In this document: positions 1-8,177 of the stretch, piece by piece
Layout: each line of letters starts with the position of its first letter
How positions within the stretch are numbered: position 1 is the stretch's first letter
Source of the DNA: Rhodocyclales bacterium
Lineage (GTDB): Bacteria > Pseudomonadota > Gammaproteobacteria > Burkholderiales > Rhodocyclaceae
DNA: 40,198 nt
Reading direction: 5' to 3'
Assembly: GCA_016192435.1 (NCBI GenBank)
Contig: JACPUD010000076.1
Coordinates: 1 to 40,198, forward strand
Notes under the pieces: generated by a model
What the model saw: the letters and a program-made list of their open reading frames with translations, nothing else
Databases searched by the model: none
Told to the model about the DNA's origin: nothing
Made by a program: the position numbers and the translations under genes

Positions 1-153
1 CTGGTGACCGGCGGCGCTTTCGCGCCGCTGAATCCCAAGCTGGCCGGCGTCATCGCCGCCGTGGCCGCCGCGCTGCTGTCGCGCAATCCGTGGCTGCCCT
101 TCATCGCCGGCATGGCGGTGCTGCTCGGGCTGCGCGCGCTGACGGGCGGCTGA
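1..153 (+). CDS. azlD: AzlD-type branched-chain amino acid exporter subunit, C-terminal end
   Basis: Frame 1 is open from the window edge to a TGA at 151-153 and gives the last 50 residues of a small hydrophobic protein. The visible part has a loop with NPKLAGV followed by two short hydrophobic segments and ends in LLGLRALTGG. This NP(K/R)L-A-helix-RNP-helix pattern is typical of the C-terminus of AzlD, the small inner-membrane partner of AzlC in branched-chain amino acid export. The start lies outside the window, and no azlC is visible. It converges on the dehydrogenase gene that follows, with a 16-base gap. Confidence 0.6.
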   Translation: MVTGGAFAPLNPKLAGVIAAVAAALLSRNPWLPFIAGMAVLLGLRALTGG

Positions 154-169
154 TCCGGCCGGGCCGGGT

Positions 170-1246
170 TCAAGAGTTGGCGCTGGCGACACGGCGCCCG
201 GCCGGGGCAAGCGCGCCTGCCGGCTGCATCCGGCGCCCCCAGAAAGCCGCGAGTTCGAGCATGCGATTGGCGAAGCCCCATTCGTTGTCGAACCAGATCA
301 GCAGATTCACCAATTGCGGCCCGCTCATGCGCGTCTGGCTGGCATCGATGATCGCCGAATGCGGGCTGTGGTTGAAGTCGACCGAGGCGTGCGCTTCCTC
401 GGTGTAGGCGATCTGCCCGGGAAAGCCCTGCTCGACCGCGCGGCGCAAGCTGGCGTTGATTTCGGCGACCGTGCCTGGGCGCGTCAGCGTCGCCACCAGG
501 TCGATGGCCGAGACGTTGGTCACCGGCACGCGGATCGACTTGGCCTCGACCCGGTCGGCCAGTTGCGGCAGCAGGCGCGCGACGCCGCGCGCCAGCCCGG
601 TGGCGACCGGGATGATCGACTGCATCGAGGAACGCGTGCGGCGCAGGTCGGCATGGTGATAGCCGTCGATCGGCGGCTGGTCGTTCATCACCGAGTGCAG
701 CGTGGTCATCATCGCGTGCTCGATGCCGCAGGCGGCGTCGAGCATCGCCAGCACGGGCACGATGGCATTGGTGGTGCAGGACGCGGCGGAGACGATGCGC
801 TCGCTTCCCGTCAGGGTTTCGTGGTTGCTGCCGAAGACGATGGTGCGATCGACGTCCTCGGCGCTGTGTCCCGGGTGCGAGAGCAGGATGCGCGGGCAGC
901 CGGCGTCGAGAAAGGCGTCGAGCTCGCGGCGGCTTGCGTACTGTCCGGAAGCCTCGACCAGGATGTCGAGCTCGAGCGCGCGCCAGTCCACCTCCTGCGG
1001 CGCGCGGGCGTGCGACACCTGGATGCACCAGTCGTCGATGCACAGCGTTTCGCCGCATACCTCGACCTTGCCGGGGAAGCGGCCATGGGTCGAATCGAAG
1101 CGCGTCAGGTAGGCCATGCTCTCGATGTCGGCCGGCTCGTTGATGGCCACCACGGATAACTGGTCGCGCAGGGCGGATTCCTGCAGCGCGCGCAGAAAGC
1201 AGCGGCCGATGCGGCCGTAGCCGTTGATTCCGATTCGCAGGGACAT
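170..1246 (-). CDS. epd: Erythrose-4-phosphate dehydrogenase / GAPDH-family protein
   Basis: A 358-residue GAPDH-family NAD-dependent dehydrogenase. The N-terminal Rossmann motif INGYGRIGR is at residues 7-15, the catalytic Cys157 lies in SAASCTTNAIVP, and the catalytic His184 in TLHSVM. Several stretches match Epd (D-erythrose-4-phosphate dehydrogenase, first step of the DXP-independent PLP route) better than GapA, from my memory of E. coli Epd: DLRRTR, SIIPVATGLARG, VDFNHSPHSAI and FDNEWGFANRML. The ATG at 1244-1246 opens directly with the Rossmann strand, so the start is secure. The last 20 or so residues (proline- and alanine-rich) extend beyond the family core. No other PLP or glycolysis gene is adjacent, so an ordinary GAPDH role cannot be excluded. 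Confidence 0.72.
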   Translation of the reverse strand: MSLRIGINGYGRIGRCFLRALQESALRDQLSVVAINEPADIESMAYLTRFDSTHGRFPGKVEVCGETLCIDDWCIQVSHARAPQEVDWRALELDILVEASGQYASRRELDAFLDAGCPRILLSHPGHSAEDVDRTIVFGSNHETLTGSERIVSAASCTTNAIVPVLAMLDAACGIEHAMMTTLHSVMNDQPPIDGYHHADLRRTRSSMQSIIPVATGLARGVARLLPQLADRVEAKSIRVPVTNVSAIDLVATLTRPGTVAEINASLRRAVEQGFPGQIAYTEEAHASVDFNHSPHSAIIDASQTRMSGPQLVNLLIWFDNEWGFANRMLELAAFWGRRMQPAGALAPAGRRVASANS

Positions 1247-1480
1247 GGCAGGGCGGGATGCATGAATGGGGCTGGGCCTGCATTCTAGACCGGCGGCCGG
1301 GTGCCGCCCAAACGCTCATGCCTCCAATGACGGCACCCCAGATGATGAAAATACGCAAAGGCGAATTGGTCGCCCGCCCCCCATCCCCCCTCACGGGGGG
1401 CTACTGATCCGCTCGCTGCGCTCGACAATCACCGGGCGCGCATATTTGGCTGCTTCACGTTAACGGCGCGCGCCGTCCCT
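1247..1480. other. Intergenic gap with two GC-rich palindromes
   Basis: A 234-base gap between epd and the end of xerC without a convincing gene. It holds a perfect 14-base palindrome (ACGGCGCGCGCCGT, 1463-1476) just after the xerC stop and a CCCCCC/GGGGGG hairpin near 1385-1402. Neither is followed by a T-run on the side downstream of xerC, so neither is a clear intrinsic terminator. They may be transcript 3'-end structures or intergenic repeats. Confidence 0.4.
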
Positions 1481-2386
1481 TCAGGCCTTCTTCGCGCGCG
1501 GATGGGCCGTGTCGTAGATCTTCGCCAGGTGCTGGAAGTCGAGATGGGTGTAGATCTGCGTCGCGGCGATGCTGGCGTGGCCGAGCATTTCCTGCACCGC
1601 GCGCAGGTCGCCCGAGCTTTGCAGCACATGCGAGGCGAAGGAATGGCGCAGCATGTGGGGATGGACATGGACGCCGACGCCCTGGCGTTGCGCCCACTGC
1701 GCGAGGCGGCTTTGCACCTGGCGCGGCGTCAGCCGGGTACCGTGGCGGCCGGTGAACAGGGCCGGCTGATGGTCCGGCGCGAATTGCGGGCGCAGCGCCA
1801 GCCACGCCCGCAAGGCGGCCAGCGCCTGGTCGCCGACCGGCACCTTGCGCGTCTTCTCGCGCTTGCCGGTGACGGTGACTTCGCCGGCAGCCAGATCGAG
1901 GCCGCCGGGCCAGTCGAGGCTCACCAGTTCGGACAGGCGCAGGCCCGAGGAATACAGCAGCTCGAACATCGCGGCGTCGCGCAGTTGCAGCGGATCCGGG
2001 GTCGGACTGGTCGTGGTTTTCTTGGTCGGGACGTCGAGCAGGGCCGCCATCTGGTCGATGCCCAGCGCCTTGGGCAGGCTGCGCGGGCGTTTCGGCGCGC
2101 GCAGGCCGGTCGCGGGATTCAGTGCGATGGCGCCGCGCCGCGCCAGCCAGCTGTAGTAGCTGCGCCAGGCCGACAGGGTGCGCGCGATGGAGCGCGGCGC
2201 GAGTTCGCGGGCATGCAATTGCATCAGGCCGCGCCTGAGCTGCGGCGTTTGCAGCGCGGCGGGTGCGAGTTCGCCGGCCAGGACCGTCAGGCGCTCCAGG
2301 TCGCGCCGATAGGCGGCGATGGTATGTGGGCTGGCGCGGCGTTGCAGGGCCAGTTCGGCGAGAAACTGCTCGACCGAACCGTCCAT
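1481..2386 (-). CDS. xerC: Tyrosine recombinase XerC
   Basis: A 301-residue site-specific recombinase that, with XerD, resolves chromosome dimers at dif. An N-terminal SAM-like core-binding domain (about residues 1-90) precedes the catalytic domain. All catalytic residues are visible: Arg150 (SSGLRLSEL), Lys175 (TGKREKTR), His244 and Arg247 (HPHMLRHSF), His270 (LGHASI) and nucleophile Tyr279 (IYTHLDF). The length is normal. It lies 4 bases downstream of a DUF484 gene and then dapF, the conserved dapF-DUF484-xerC arrangement. That separates it from a phage or integron integrase and favours XerC over XerD. A short insert with a run of threonines (about 121-130) is unusual but sits in a loop. 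Confidence 0.93.
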   Translation of the reverse strand: MDGSVEQFLAELALQRRASPHTIAAYRRDLERLTVLAGELAPAALQTPQLRRGLMQLHARELAPRSIARTLSAWRSYYSWLARRGAIALNPATGLRAPKRPRSLPKALGIDQMAALLDVPTKKTTTSPTPDPLQLRDAAMFELLYSSGLRLSELVSLDWPGGLDLAAGEVTVTGKREKTRKVPVGDQALAALRAWLALRPQFAPDHQPALFTGRHGTRLTPRQVQSRLAQWAQRQGVGVHVHPHMLRHSFASHVLQSSGDLRAVQEMLGHASIAATQIYTHLDFQHLAKIYDTAHPRAKKA

Positions 2387-2390
2387 ATCC

Positions 2391-3041
2391 TCAGGCGGCG
2401 GTTCTAAGCAGGGCCGCCGCGGCCATGGCGCCGATGCGTTCCAGGTAGAGCGTGCCGAGTTCCGGATAAAAGCGGTCCGCTTCGTCGCTGGCCATCACCA
2501 GCAGGCCGAAGCAGTTGCCGGCGGCGTCGCGCAGCGGCAACTGGGTCATCGAGCGCAGATTCGCCGCAGCCTCGCCGAACCAGGCCAGCGCTTGCTGTTC
2601 CTTGGTCGTGCCGCAGTAGGGTTGCTGCAGGCGCGCGGCGAAGTCCTTGACGCCTTCCGCCACGGCGGCGAATTCATGGCCGTCGCCGGAACCGATGCCC
2701 CACAGGCGCAGCGTCACGTGCGGTACGGCGAAGGCGCCGCCCAGATGCGAATACAGCGCGCGCACCACGCCGGCCAGGTCGCCGGCGGCGATCAGGGCCA
2801 CGGCCAGGCCATGCACCTTGCCGGAAATGACGTCGTTCTCTTCGCCGAAGCTGATCAGCTCGACCAGTTTCGATTCGAGGGTGCGCACCTTGTCGCGCAG
2901 GTTGAACAGCTGCTTCTCGGTGATCGAGATGGCGCGCCCGCTGTGCGGATCGGGCAGCGTGACCAAGGTCAGCAGATCGGCGTACTGGTCGAAGAATTCC
3001 GGGTGATCGTGGAGGTAGCGGGCGACGTCTTCCGATTTCAT
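2391..3041 (-). CDS. DUF484 family (GAF-like) protein
   Basis: A 216-residue protein matching DUF484: an N-terminal helical part (VARYLHDHPEFFDQYADLL), a coiled-coil-like segment (about 40-65) and a GAF-like domain ending in LYLERIGAMAAAALLR. The family is found between dapF and xerC in many proteobacteria and its biochemical role is not settled. Here the ATG lies one base downstream of the dapF stop and the gene ends 4 bases before the xerC ATG, so the three genes are almost certainly cotranscribed and translationally coupled. It is predicted cytoplasmic, with no signal peptide or membrane span. Confidence 0.85.
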   Translation of the reverse strand: MKSEDVARYLHDHPEFFDQYADLLTLVTLPDPHSGRAISITEKQLFNLRDKVRTLESKLVELISFGEENDVISGKVHGLAVALIAAGDLAGVVRALYSHLGGAFAVPHVTLRLWGIGSGDGHEFAAVAEGVKDFAARLQQPYCGTTKEQQALAWFGEAAANLRSMTQLPLRDAAGNCFGLLVMASDEADRFYPELGTLYLERIGAMAAAALLRTAA

Positions 3042-3042
3042 A

Positions 3043-3906
3043 TCAGCTTTCAGTGAGGTTGTTCGGGATTTCGATTTCTGCGCTGAATACGGTGGTCGCC
3101 GGGCCGGTCATGAGCACCGGATGGGCGCCGTCGCCGGCACTGCCGGCCCAGGCGATCGACAGTTCGCCGCCGCGCGTCGCGACGCGCACCGGCGTATCCA
3201 GCAGGCCGCGGCGGATGCCGGCCACCACGGCGGCGCAGGCGCCGGTGCCGCAGGCCAGCGTTTCTCCGGCGCCGCGTTCATAGACGCGCAGGCGGATCGC
3301 ATGGCGGTCGACCACTTCCATGAATCCGGCATTGACCCGGCGCGGAAAGCGCGGGTGCGACTCGATCAGCGGGCCCTGCACGGCGACCGGCGCGGCATCG
3401 ACGTCGGCCACCACCTGCACCGCATGCGGGTTGCCCATCGAGACCACGCTGATGTCGATCCACGCCGCGTCGACGAATAGCGGCTGAGTAGCGGCGTCAC
3501 TGTCGCTGTCGAAGGGAATCTCGGCCGGCAGGAAGCGCGGCACGCCCATATCGACGGTGACCTGGCCGTCGGCTTCGAGGCGCGGCGTGATCAGGCCGGA
3601 CTGGGTTTCGACGCGGATCTCGCGCGCGCTGGTCAGTCCCTGCTCATGCACGAAGCGCACGAAGCAGCGCGCGCCATTACCGCACTGCTCGACCTCGCCG
3701 CCGTCGGCGTTGAAGATGCGGTAGCGGAAATCGACGCCGGGCGTGGTGGCGCGCTCGACCACCAGGATCTGGTCGCAGCCGATGCCGAAGTGCCGGTCGG
3801 CGAGCCAGCGCGCCTGCGCCGGCGTCGGCACGAAGTCCTGGTTGATGGCGTCGAGCACGACGAAATCGTTGCCGAGGCCGTGCATTTTGGTGAAGCGGAT
3901 TCTCAT
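3043..3906 (-). CDS. dapF: Diaminopimelate epimerase
   Basis: A 287-residue PLP-independent epimerase converting LL- to meso-diaminopimelate for lysine and peptidoglycan synthesis. Both catalytic cysteines are present: Cys75 in EQCGNGARC and Cys219 in ACGTGACA. The N-terminus [11 protein letters not shown] and the MGNPHAV motif are diagnostic. The ATG at 3904-3906 begins two residues before the first strand, which fits the family start. It heads the dapF-DUF484-xerC operon and follows a lipid A acyltransferase on the same strand, 48 bases away, an order common in betaproteobacteria. Confidence 0.96.
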   Translation of the reverse strand: MRIRFTKMHGLGNDFVVLDAINQDFVPTPAQARWLADRHFGIGCDQILVVERATTPGVDFRYRIFNADGGEVEQCGNGARCFVRFVHEQGLTSAREIRVETQSGLITPRLEADGQVTVDMGVPRFLPAEIPFDSDSDAATQPLFVDAAWIDISVVSMGNPHAVQVVADVDAAPVAVQGPLIESHPRFPRRVNAGFMEVVDRHAIRLRVYERGAGETLACGTGACAAVVAGIRRGLLDTPVRVATRGGELSIAWAGSAGDGAHPVLMTGPATTVFSAEIEIPNNLTES

Positions 3907-3954
3907 GGGGCAAGCATACGCCGTGTCGCCAGCGCCAACTTTCTGAAATTGGGG

Positions 3955-4821
3955 TCAATAAAGCCCTTGTTCCCCCGGCGGCCGCGTCTTGAAGCGTTTG
4001 TGCAGCCAGTAGTACTGTTCCGGCGAGCGCAGCACTTCGGTTTCGATGAAGGCATTCAGCCGCCGCGCGTCCGCAAGCTCGCTCGCGCCGGGAAAGTCCG
4101 CCCAGGCTTCGCCGACCGTGGCGACGTAGCCGCCATGCTCCATGCGCGTCACCAGCGGGATCACGGTCGCCCCGGTGAGCCGGGCCAGGCGGGACAGGCC
4201 GGTGATGGTGGCCGTCGGCACGCCGAAGAAGGGTACGAAGACCGACTCCTTGGGGCCGTAATCCATATCCGGCGAGTAGTGGAAAACGCGGCCGGCCTTC
4301 ACCGCCTTGAGCGCGCGGCGCGTGCCTTCCTGGCGCGACACCATCTCGAAGTTGCCGAAGCGGCAGCGGCCCTTGTTCATCGCCGCCTCGAAGACGCGGT
4401 TCTTCTGGTGGGTGTAAATCGCCACCAGCCCTCGCTCCAGTTCCAGCGCGAGGCGCATGCCGCCGGCGTCGATGCCGACGAAATGCGGCACCAGCAGGAT
4501 CACCGGGCGGCCCTTGTAGTCAGCCAGTTTCTCGGCGCCTGCGAGCCGCACCAGGCGCCGCATGCGCGCGGGCGAGGCCCACCACCAGAGCCCGAGTTCG
4601 AGGAAGCTGCGGCCGAAGGCCATGAAATGCCGTCGCGCCAGCGCCGACTTTTCGGCCGGCGATAGCTGCGGAAAGCACAGGCCCAGGTTGGTCAGGGTGA
4701 CCTGCCGCCGTTCGCGCACCAGCACGTAGAGCGCCAGTCCGAGCAGGCGGCCAAAGACCGCCAGCACGGGCAGGGGCAGCCAGTGCAGCAGCCACATGAG
4801 GGTGAGGATCAGTCGCGTCAC
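3955..4821 (-). CDS. Lipid A biosynthesis late acyltransferase (LpxL/HtrB family), copy 1
   Basis: An inner-membrane acyltransferase transferring a secondary acyl chain to Kdo2-lipid IVA. A hydrophobic N-terminal anchor (LILTLMWLLHWLPLPVLAVF) is followed by the catalytic HX4D motif (H-F-V-G-I-D, His113/Asp118 from the start chosen). Later come the NKGRCRFGN and FHYSPDMDYG segments and the C-terminal PEQYYWLHKRFKTRP signature. The open frame reaches a TTG at 4857, but family members usually start at MTRL, which here is a GTG at 4819-4821. I chose that start, giving 288 residues, although no strong ribosome-binding site precedes it. A paralogue lies at 27882-28742. Such genes usually sit side by side between dapF and metK, so the intervening island looks inserted. 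Confidence 0.85.
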   Translation of the reverse strand: MTRLILTLMWLLHWLPLPVLAVFGRLLGLALYVLVRERRQVTLTNLGLCFPQLSPAEKSALARRHFMAFGRSFLELGLWWWASPARMRRLVRLAGAEKLADYKGRPVILLVPHFVGIDAGGMRLALELERGLVAIYTHQKNRVFEAAMNKGRCRFGNFEMVSRQEGTRRALKAVKAGRVFHYSPDMDYGPKESVFVPFFGVPTATITGLSRLARLTGATVIPLVTRMEHGGYVATVGEAWADFPGASELADARRLNAFIETEVLRSPEQYYWLHKRFKTRPPGEQGLY

Positions 4822-4978
4822 TGCAGGCCGGCCGGGACTGGCCGGGCAAATGGGCAACGGGCGTCATGTGCAGACATCGGAACTTCCATTCGGCGGCAAA
4901 AGCGCGATTATCCCGCGAGTCTGCTGCGCGACGATTGGAAGATCGCAGTTTCGGGCGTTCAGCCCTGGCGGCGCACGG

Positions 4979-5833
4979 TCAGTATTTTGCCGGGCAGAGG
5001 ATGCGCTGCATGGCGTTGGCCGCCGTGCGCAACTCCGCAACGCTGTTCAGCAGTTCATCCAGCGAGCGGCGTGCGGTCGGCGCGTGACAGGCAACCGCCG
5101 CCACCAGCTTGCCGTCCTCGCCGCTCACCGGCACTGCCACGGCGACCATGCCGAGGACGAATTCCTCGTTGTCGATGCCCACCCCGCGGCGGGCGATTCG
5201 ATCCAGTTCCGCGTCGAGTTCCCGGCGATCGGTGATGGTGCGCGGCGAATGCCGCGTCAGCGGCATCTGGTCGAGGATGCTGCGCCTTTCCAGCAGCGGC
5301 ATCGACGCGAGAAACAGCTTGCCGCTGGCCGTGCAATGCATCGGCACCCAGATGCCGGGCTGCAGATGCATGCGCAGCGGCGCGGTCGTGTCGATGCGCT
5401 CCACGTAGAGCACGCGTCCGGCATCCGGTACGGTCAGGTTGCAGGTTTCGCCGAGTTCCCGCACCAGGTTCCTGAGAACCGCCCGACAATCGCGCCGGAT
5501 GTTGGAGCCGCGCAGCATGCGCAGGGCGAGGGTGCTCGAACGGGTTCCCGGCACATAGCCGCGTTCGGCCGGCATGTGCAGCAGATAACCCTGGGCTTCC
5601 ATCGCCCGCAACAGGCGCATCAGGGTGCTTTTCGGCACCCGCATCACGGCGGCCAGTTGCGCCAGGGTCAGCGGCTGCGAGGCTTCGCTGAGATGCTCGA
5701 GGACGGTCAGCGGCCGCAGGCGCCGGATGTCCTCGCTCGTTTCCTCGTCCCCGCCCTCCTGCGCCAGATCCGCGCCGGACTCGACCCATGCCGCCGTGTG
5801 ATATTGACCCGCCAGGGTCTTGCTTCGCTTGAT
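4979..5833 (-). CDS. IclR-family regulator with apparent ATC start
   Basis: An IclR-family regulator: an N-terminal winged helix-turn-helix (LTVLEHLSEASQPLTLAQLAAVMRV region) and a C-terminal effector-binding domain with GETCNL, HCTASGKLFLA and NEEF motifs. The first GTG/ATG codons (5642-5647) lie inside the recognition region of the HTH, so they cannot be the true start. The same frame is open upstream to a TAG at 5900-5902 and contains no ATG, GTG or TTG. The best signal is a perfect GAGGAGG (5840-5846) six bases before an ATC codon (5831-5833). Used as a start, it gives 284 residues, normal for the family. The alternatives are a CTG start or a mutated ATG that lowers or abolishes expression. 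It ends the minus-strand TRAP/GMC series and probably controls it or itself. Confidence 0.75.
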   Translation of the reverse strand: MKRSKTLAGQYHTAAWVESGADLAQEGGDEETSEDIRRLRPLTVLEHLSEASQPLTLAQLAAVMRVPKSTLMRLLRAMEAQGYLLHMPAERGYVPGTRSSTLALRMLRGSNIRRDCRAVLRNLVRELGETCNLTVPDAGRVLYVERIDTTAPLRMHLQPGIWVPMHCTASGKLFLASMPLLERRSILDQMPLTRHSPRTITDRRELDAELDRIARRGVGIDNEEFVLGMVAVAVPVSGEDGKLVAAVACHAPTARRSLDELLNSVAELRTAANAMQRILCPAKY

Positions 5834-5902
5834 GTTCCGCCTCCTCGGTGGATTTTTCCTTGTCGCCCGGTCTTCGCCGGTGATGGCTCGCGCCGAACTC
5901 TA

Positions 5903-5927
5903 TTTCAGCATACCGTTAATGCTAAAA
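5903..5927. promoter_or_regulatory. Interrupted palindrome upstream of the first IclR gene, candidate operator
   Basis: AGCAT (5907-5911) and ATGCT (5919-5923) form a perfect inverted repeat around a 7-base spacer, extended by TTT/AAA at the outer edges with one mismatch. It lies 60-70 bases upstream of the regulator's ribosome-binding site, where an autoregulatory IclR operator would be expected. Binding is inferred only from symmetry and position. Confidence 0.4.
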
Positions 5928-5929
5928 AT

Positions 5930-6078
5930 CTGAGTTCAGTCCGCAGATGACGCAGATGACGCAGATAAAGCAGTGGCCGGTGCCCATGGCGCACCCGACA
6001 GATGGTACGACCCGACCAAGTAACGCCCTGATCCATCTGCGTTAGTCGGCGAAATCTGCGGATCAATTGCTTTTTGCA
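5930..6078. repeat. Dispersed intergenic repeat type 1, copy 1
   Basis: About 148 bases that recur at 20749-20896 in the same orientation. The ends are inverted: one end carries CCGCAGATGACGCAGAT, the other ATCTGCG...GAAATCTGCGG, so the element can fold into a long hairpin. Shared blocks include GAGTTCA or CAGTTCA before the first arm, a central GGTACG-CCCGACCAA block, and GATCCATCTGCG before the second arm, followed by an AATTGCTTTT-like end. The middle is less conserved. No coding potential is evident. It sits between the CBS-BON gene and the IclR gene. Confidence 0.8.
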
Positions 6079-6113
6079 GGTTTGTCTTGCGCACGGATTT
6101 CGGCCCGGCGTGG

Positions 6114-6782
6114 TCAGCCTCTGCGCACCAGGTGGTTTTCCAGCCGCAGCACGCCGACCGTGGCTTCCGCCGCGGCGCGCGCCGCTTCGATCTGCAACTC
6201 CGAGTCGACCACGCCCCAAAGTTCCACCGCGCCATCGGTGACCGTGACATTGATCAGGTGCATCGGCAGGTCGGCCTCGCTCAGCGCCTTCAGCAACAGG
6301 CTGCGCAGGGCCGAGTCCTCGACGCGAACCCCGCTGGGCTTTTGCCACGTCGCCACGCCGCGCAGCAGGTTGGCGCGGCTGACGATGCCGACCAGTTTGC
6401 CGTGCTCCAGCACCGGCACGCGCTTGATGTGATATTTCTCGAGCATGGCGGCGATGTCGGTGAGCGGGGTATCCGGCGCGACGGTAATCACGTCGCGGGA
6501 CATTACGTCGCGCGCGCGCCGGCCGAATTCCCGCAAGTATTGCTGCGACGCCTCCCCGGGCGTCGCAAGCAGGCGCAGCCACCAGGACGGCCGGCGGCGC
6601 GTTTCCGCCTCGGCGCGGTGGATGAGGTCTCCTTCGCTGACGATGCCGATCAGATTGCCGTCCGCGGCGATTACGGGAACCGCGCTGATATGGGCGTCAA
6701 GCAGGATTTGCGCGATCTCGCCGACATCCGTATCGGGTGTCACGGTGAGGACCGCCGTGGTCATGACGTCTTTGGCTAGCAT
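6114..6782 (-). CDS. CBS-CBS-BON domain protein
   Basis: A 222-residue cytoplasmic protein with two CBS domains (about residues 1-60, starting KDVMTTAVLTVTPDTDV, and about 90-150, starting ARDVMSRDVITVAPDTPL) and a C-terminal BON domain (about 150-218, INVTVTDGAVELWGVVDS). CBS pairs bind adenylates or similar nucleotides; BON domains are usually lipid- or partner-binding. Such stand-alone proteins are common near transporters and in stress regulons, but their targets are mostly unknown. It lies 84 bases downstream of dctM on the same strand. A CCGCGC/GCGCGG hairpin at 6841-6865 lies between them without a T-run, so cotranscription is possible. The island carries a second, broken CBS gene at 26050-26576. 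Confidence 0.85.
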   Translation of the reverse strand: MLAKDVMTTAVLTVTPDTDVGEIAQILLDAHISAVPVIAADGNLIGIVSEGDLIHRAEAETRRRPSWWLRLLATPGEASQQYLREFGRRARDVMSRDVITVAPDTPLTDIAAMLEKYHIKRVPVLEHGKLVGIVSRANLLRGVATWQKPSGVRVEDSALRSLLLKALSEADLPMHLINVTVTDGAVELWGVVDSELQIEAARAAAEATVGVLRLENHLVRRG

Positions 6783-6866
6783 GTTTGATCCTCTCCGGTT
6801 TTCGATGGTAGAGCGCCGGCGGCTTGCTTCGGCTGCATTGCCGCGCGAAGTTTCGCATGGCGCGGT

Positions 6867-8177
6867 TCAATTGACGCCGGCCAGCCAGGTCGCCAGTTTC
6901 GGGAACGCCATCACCAGCCCGACGCCGATGAGTTGCAGGACCATGAACTGCGACATCCCGGCATAGATGTCCTTGAGTTCCCATTGCGGCACCACGCCCT
7001 TGAGGAAATAGGCCGACAGCGCCACCGGCGGCGACAGCCAGGCGGTCTGCAGCGTCATCGCGACCAGAGTGCAGAACCAGATCAGGTCGATGTTCAGCGC
7101 CTGGACGATGGGTAGCACGATGGGCACCACGATGAGCACGATCGGCACCCATTCCAGCGGCCAGCCGAGGATGAAAATCAGTCCCAGGATCACGATCAGC
7201 ATCAGCGTCGGCGGCAGCGCCAGGCTGGTCAGCAGGCCGGCCAGGTACTCGGCGCTGCCCAGGCGGGAGAACACCGCGCCGAACAGATTCGATGCGGTGA
7301 CCAGCATCAGGATCATGCTCGATACCTCGAGCGTCTGGAACGCCGAGCGGCGTATCTTGGCCAGCGTCATGCGCCGCGAGAGCAGCGTCAGGATGAACAC
7401 GGCGGCGCATCCCACCGCGCCGGCATCGGTCGGCGTCGCGATGCCCATCAGGATCACGCCCAGCGTGGCGATGATGACGACGATCACCGGCACCACGCCG
7501 ATCACCAGATCCTTCACTACCGCCATCATCGAGCTCGCACGCATTTCCGGCGGCAGCGCAGGGCCCAGCGCCGGATTGAGCCAGCAGCGCACCAGGCACC
7601 ACATGGTGAAGATGGTGGACAGCAGCAGGCCCGGAATTACCGCGGCGGCGAACAGGTCTGTGGCCGGCACGCCGACCACGGGGCCCATGACGATCAGCAT
7701 CACCGAGGGCGGAATCAGGATGCCCAGCGTGCCGCCGGCGGCGATCGCTCCCGCGCTCATCTTGGTGTCGTAGCCGCTCTTGATCATCGCCGGCCCGGCC
7801 ATGACGCCGAGCAGGGTCACCGAGGAGCCGACGATGCCTGTGGCTGCGGCGAAAATCGTCGCCGTGATCAGCACCGCCAGGTACAGCGAACCGCGCAGTC
7901 CGGCCAGCAACTGCTGGATGCCGGTGAACATGCGTTCCATCAGGCCCGATTGTTCTAGCAGGAAGCCCATGAACAGGAAGAAGGGGATCGAGGCCAGCAC
8001 GGTGTCCTTCATCACCGAGAAGGTCTGCAGTACCGCGAGATCGAACACCATCGAGCCGTAGGCGATGAAGCCGGTGCCGAGCGCCACGGCACCCAGTGTG
8101 AAGGCGATCGGGAAGCCGATGAAAATGATGCCAAACAGGGCCGCCAGGGCAAGCAGCCCGAAGATTTCGTTGCTCAT
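6867..8177 (-). CDS. dctM: TRAP transporter large membrane subunit (DctM type)
   Basis: A 436-residue hydrophobic protein with about 12 membrane segments, the large permease of a TRAP transporter that drives sodium-coupled uptake of organic anions. Family marks are the N-terminal GFPIAFTLGAVALG, SIPFFLFMGFLL, AGGTLGILIPPSVMLIVMG and ATPTDAGAVG segments. The frame is open far upstream, but the ATG at 8175-8177 overlaps the dctQ stop by ATGA and starts with the first helix, so it is the true start. With dctQ, dctP and the GMC dehydrogenase it forms one transport-plus-oxidation module. The substrate is inferred to be a C2 sulfonate such as isethionate. Confidence 0.92.
   Translation of the reverse strand: MSNEIFGLLALAALFGIIFIGFPIAFTLGAVALGTGFIAYGSMVFDLAVLQTFSVMKDTVLASIPFFLFMGFLLEQSGLMERMFTGIQQLLAGLRGSLYLAVLITATIFAAATGIVGSSVTLLGVMAGPAMIKSGYDTKMSAGAIAAGGTLGILIPPSVMLIVMGPVVGVPATDLFAAAVIPGLLLSTIFTMWCLVRCWLNPALGPALPPEMRASSMMAVVKDLVIGVVPVIVVIIATLGVILMGIATPTDAGAVGCAAVFILTLLSRRMTLAKIRRSAFQTLEVSSMILMLVTASNLFGAVFSRLGSAEYLAGLLTSLALPPTLMLIVILGLIFILGWPLEWVPIVLIVVPIVLPIVQALNIDLIWFCTLVAMTLQTAWLSPPVALSAYFLKGVVPQWELKDIYAGMSQFMVLQLIGVGLVMAFPKLATWLAGVN

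Noticed and set aside
1380-1410. CCCCCC/GGGGGG hairpin as a third copy of repeat type 2
   Set aside because: It shares only C-rich composition; the GGTTCGCCGCTGCGC and GGGGGTGAC blocks are missing.
1481-2386. Tyrosine recombinase as a mobile-element integrase marking an island boundary
   Set aside because: It sits in the conserved dapF-DUF484-xerC operon and has XerC features; no attachment repeats or tRNA were found near it.
5055-5789. 244-codon frame overlapping the first IclR gene
   Set aside because: Arginine/glycine/alanine-rich composition without domain character; the IclR frame on the same strand has a complete HTH and effector domain.
6841-6865. CCGCGC/GCGCGG hairpin after dctM as a terminator
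   Set aside because: No T-run follows on the transcribed side and the loop is long (13 bases), so termination is not supported.
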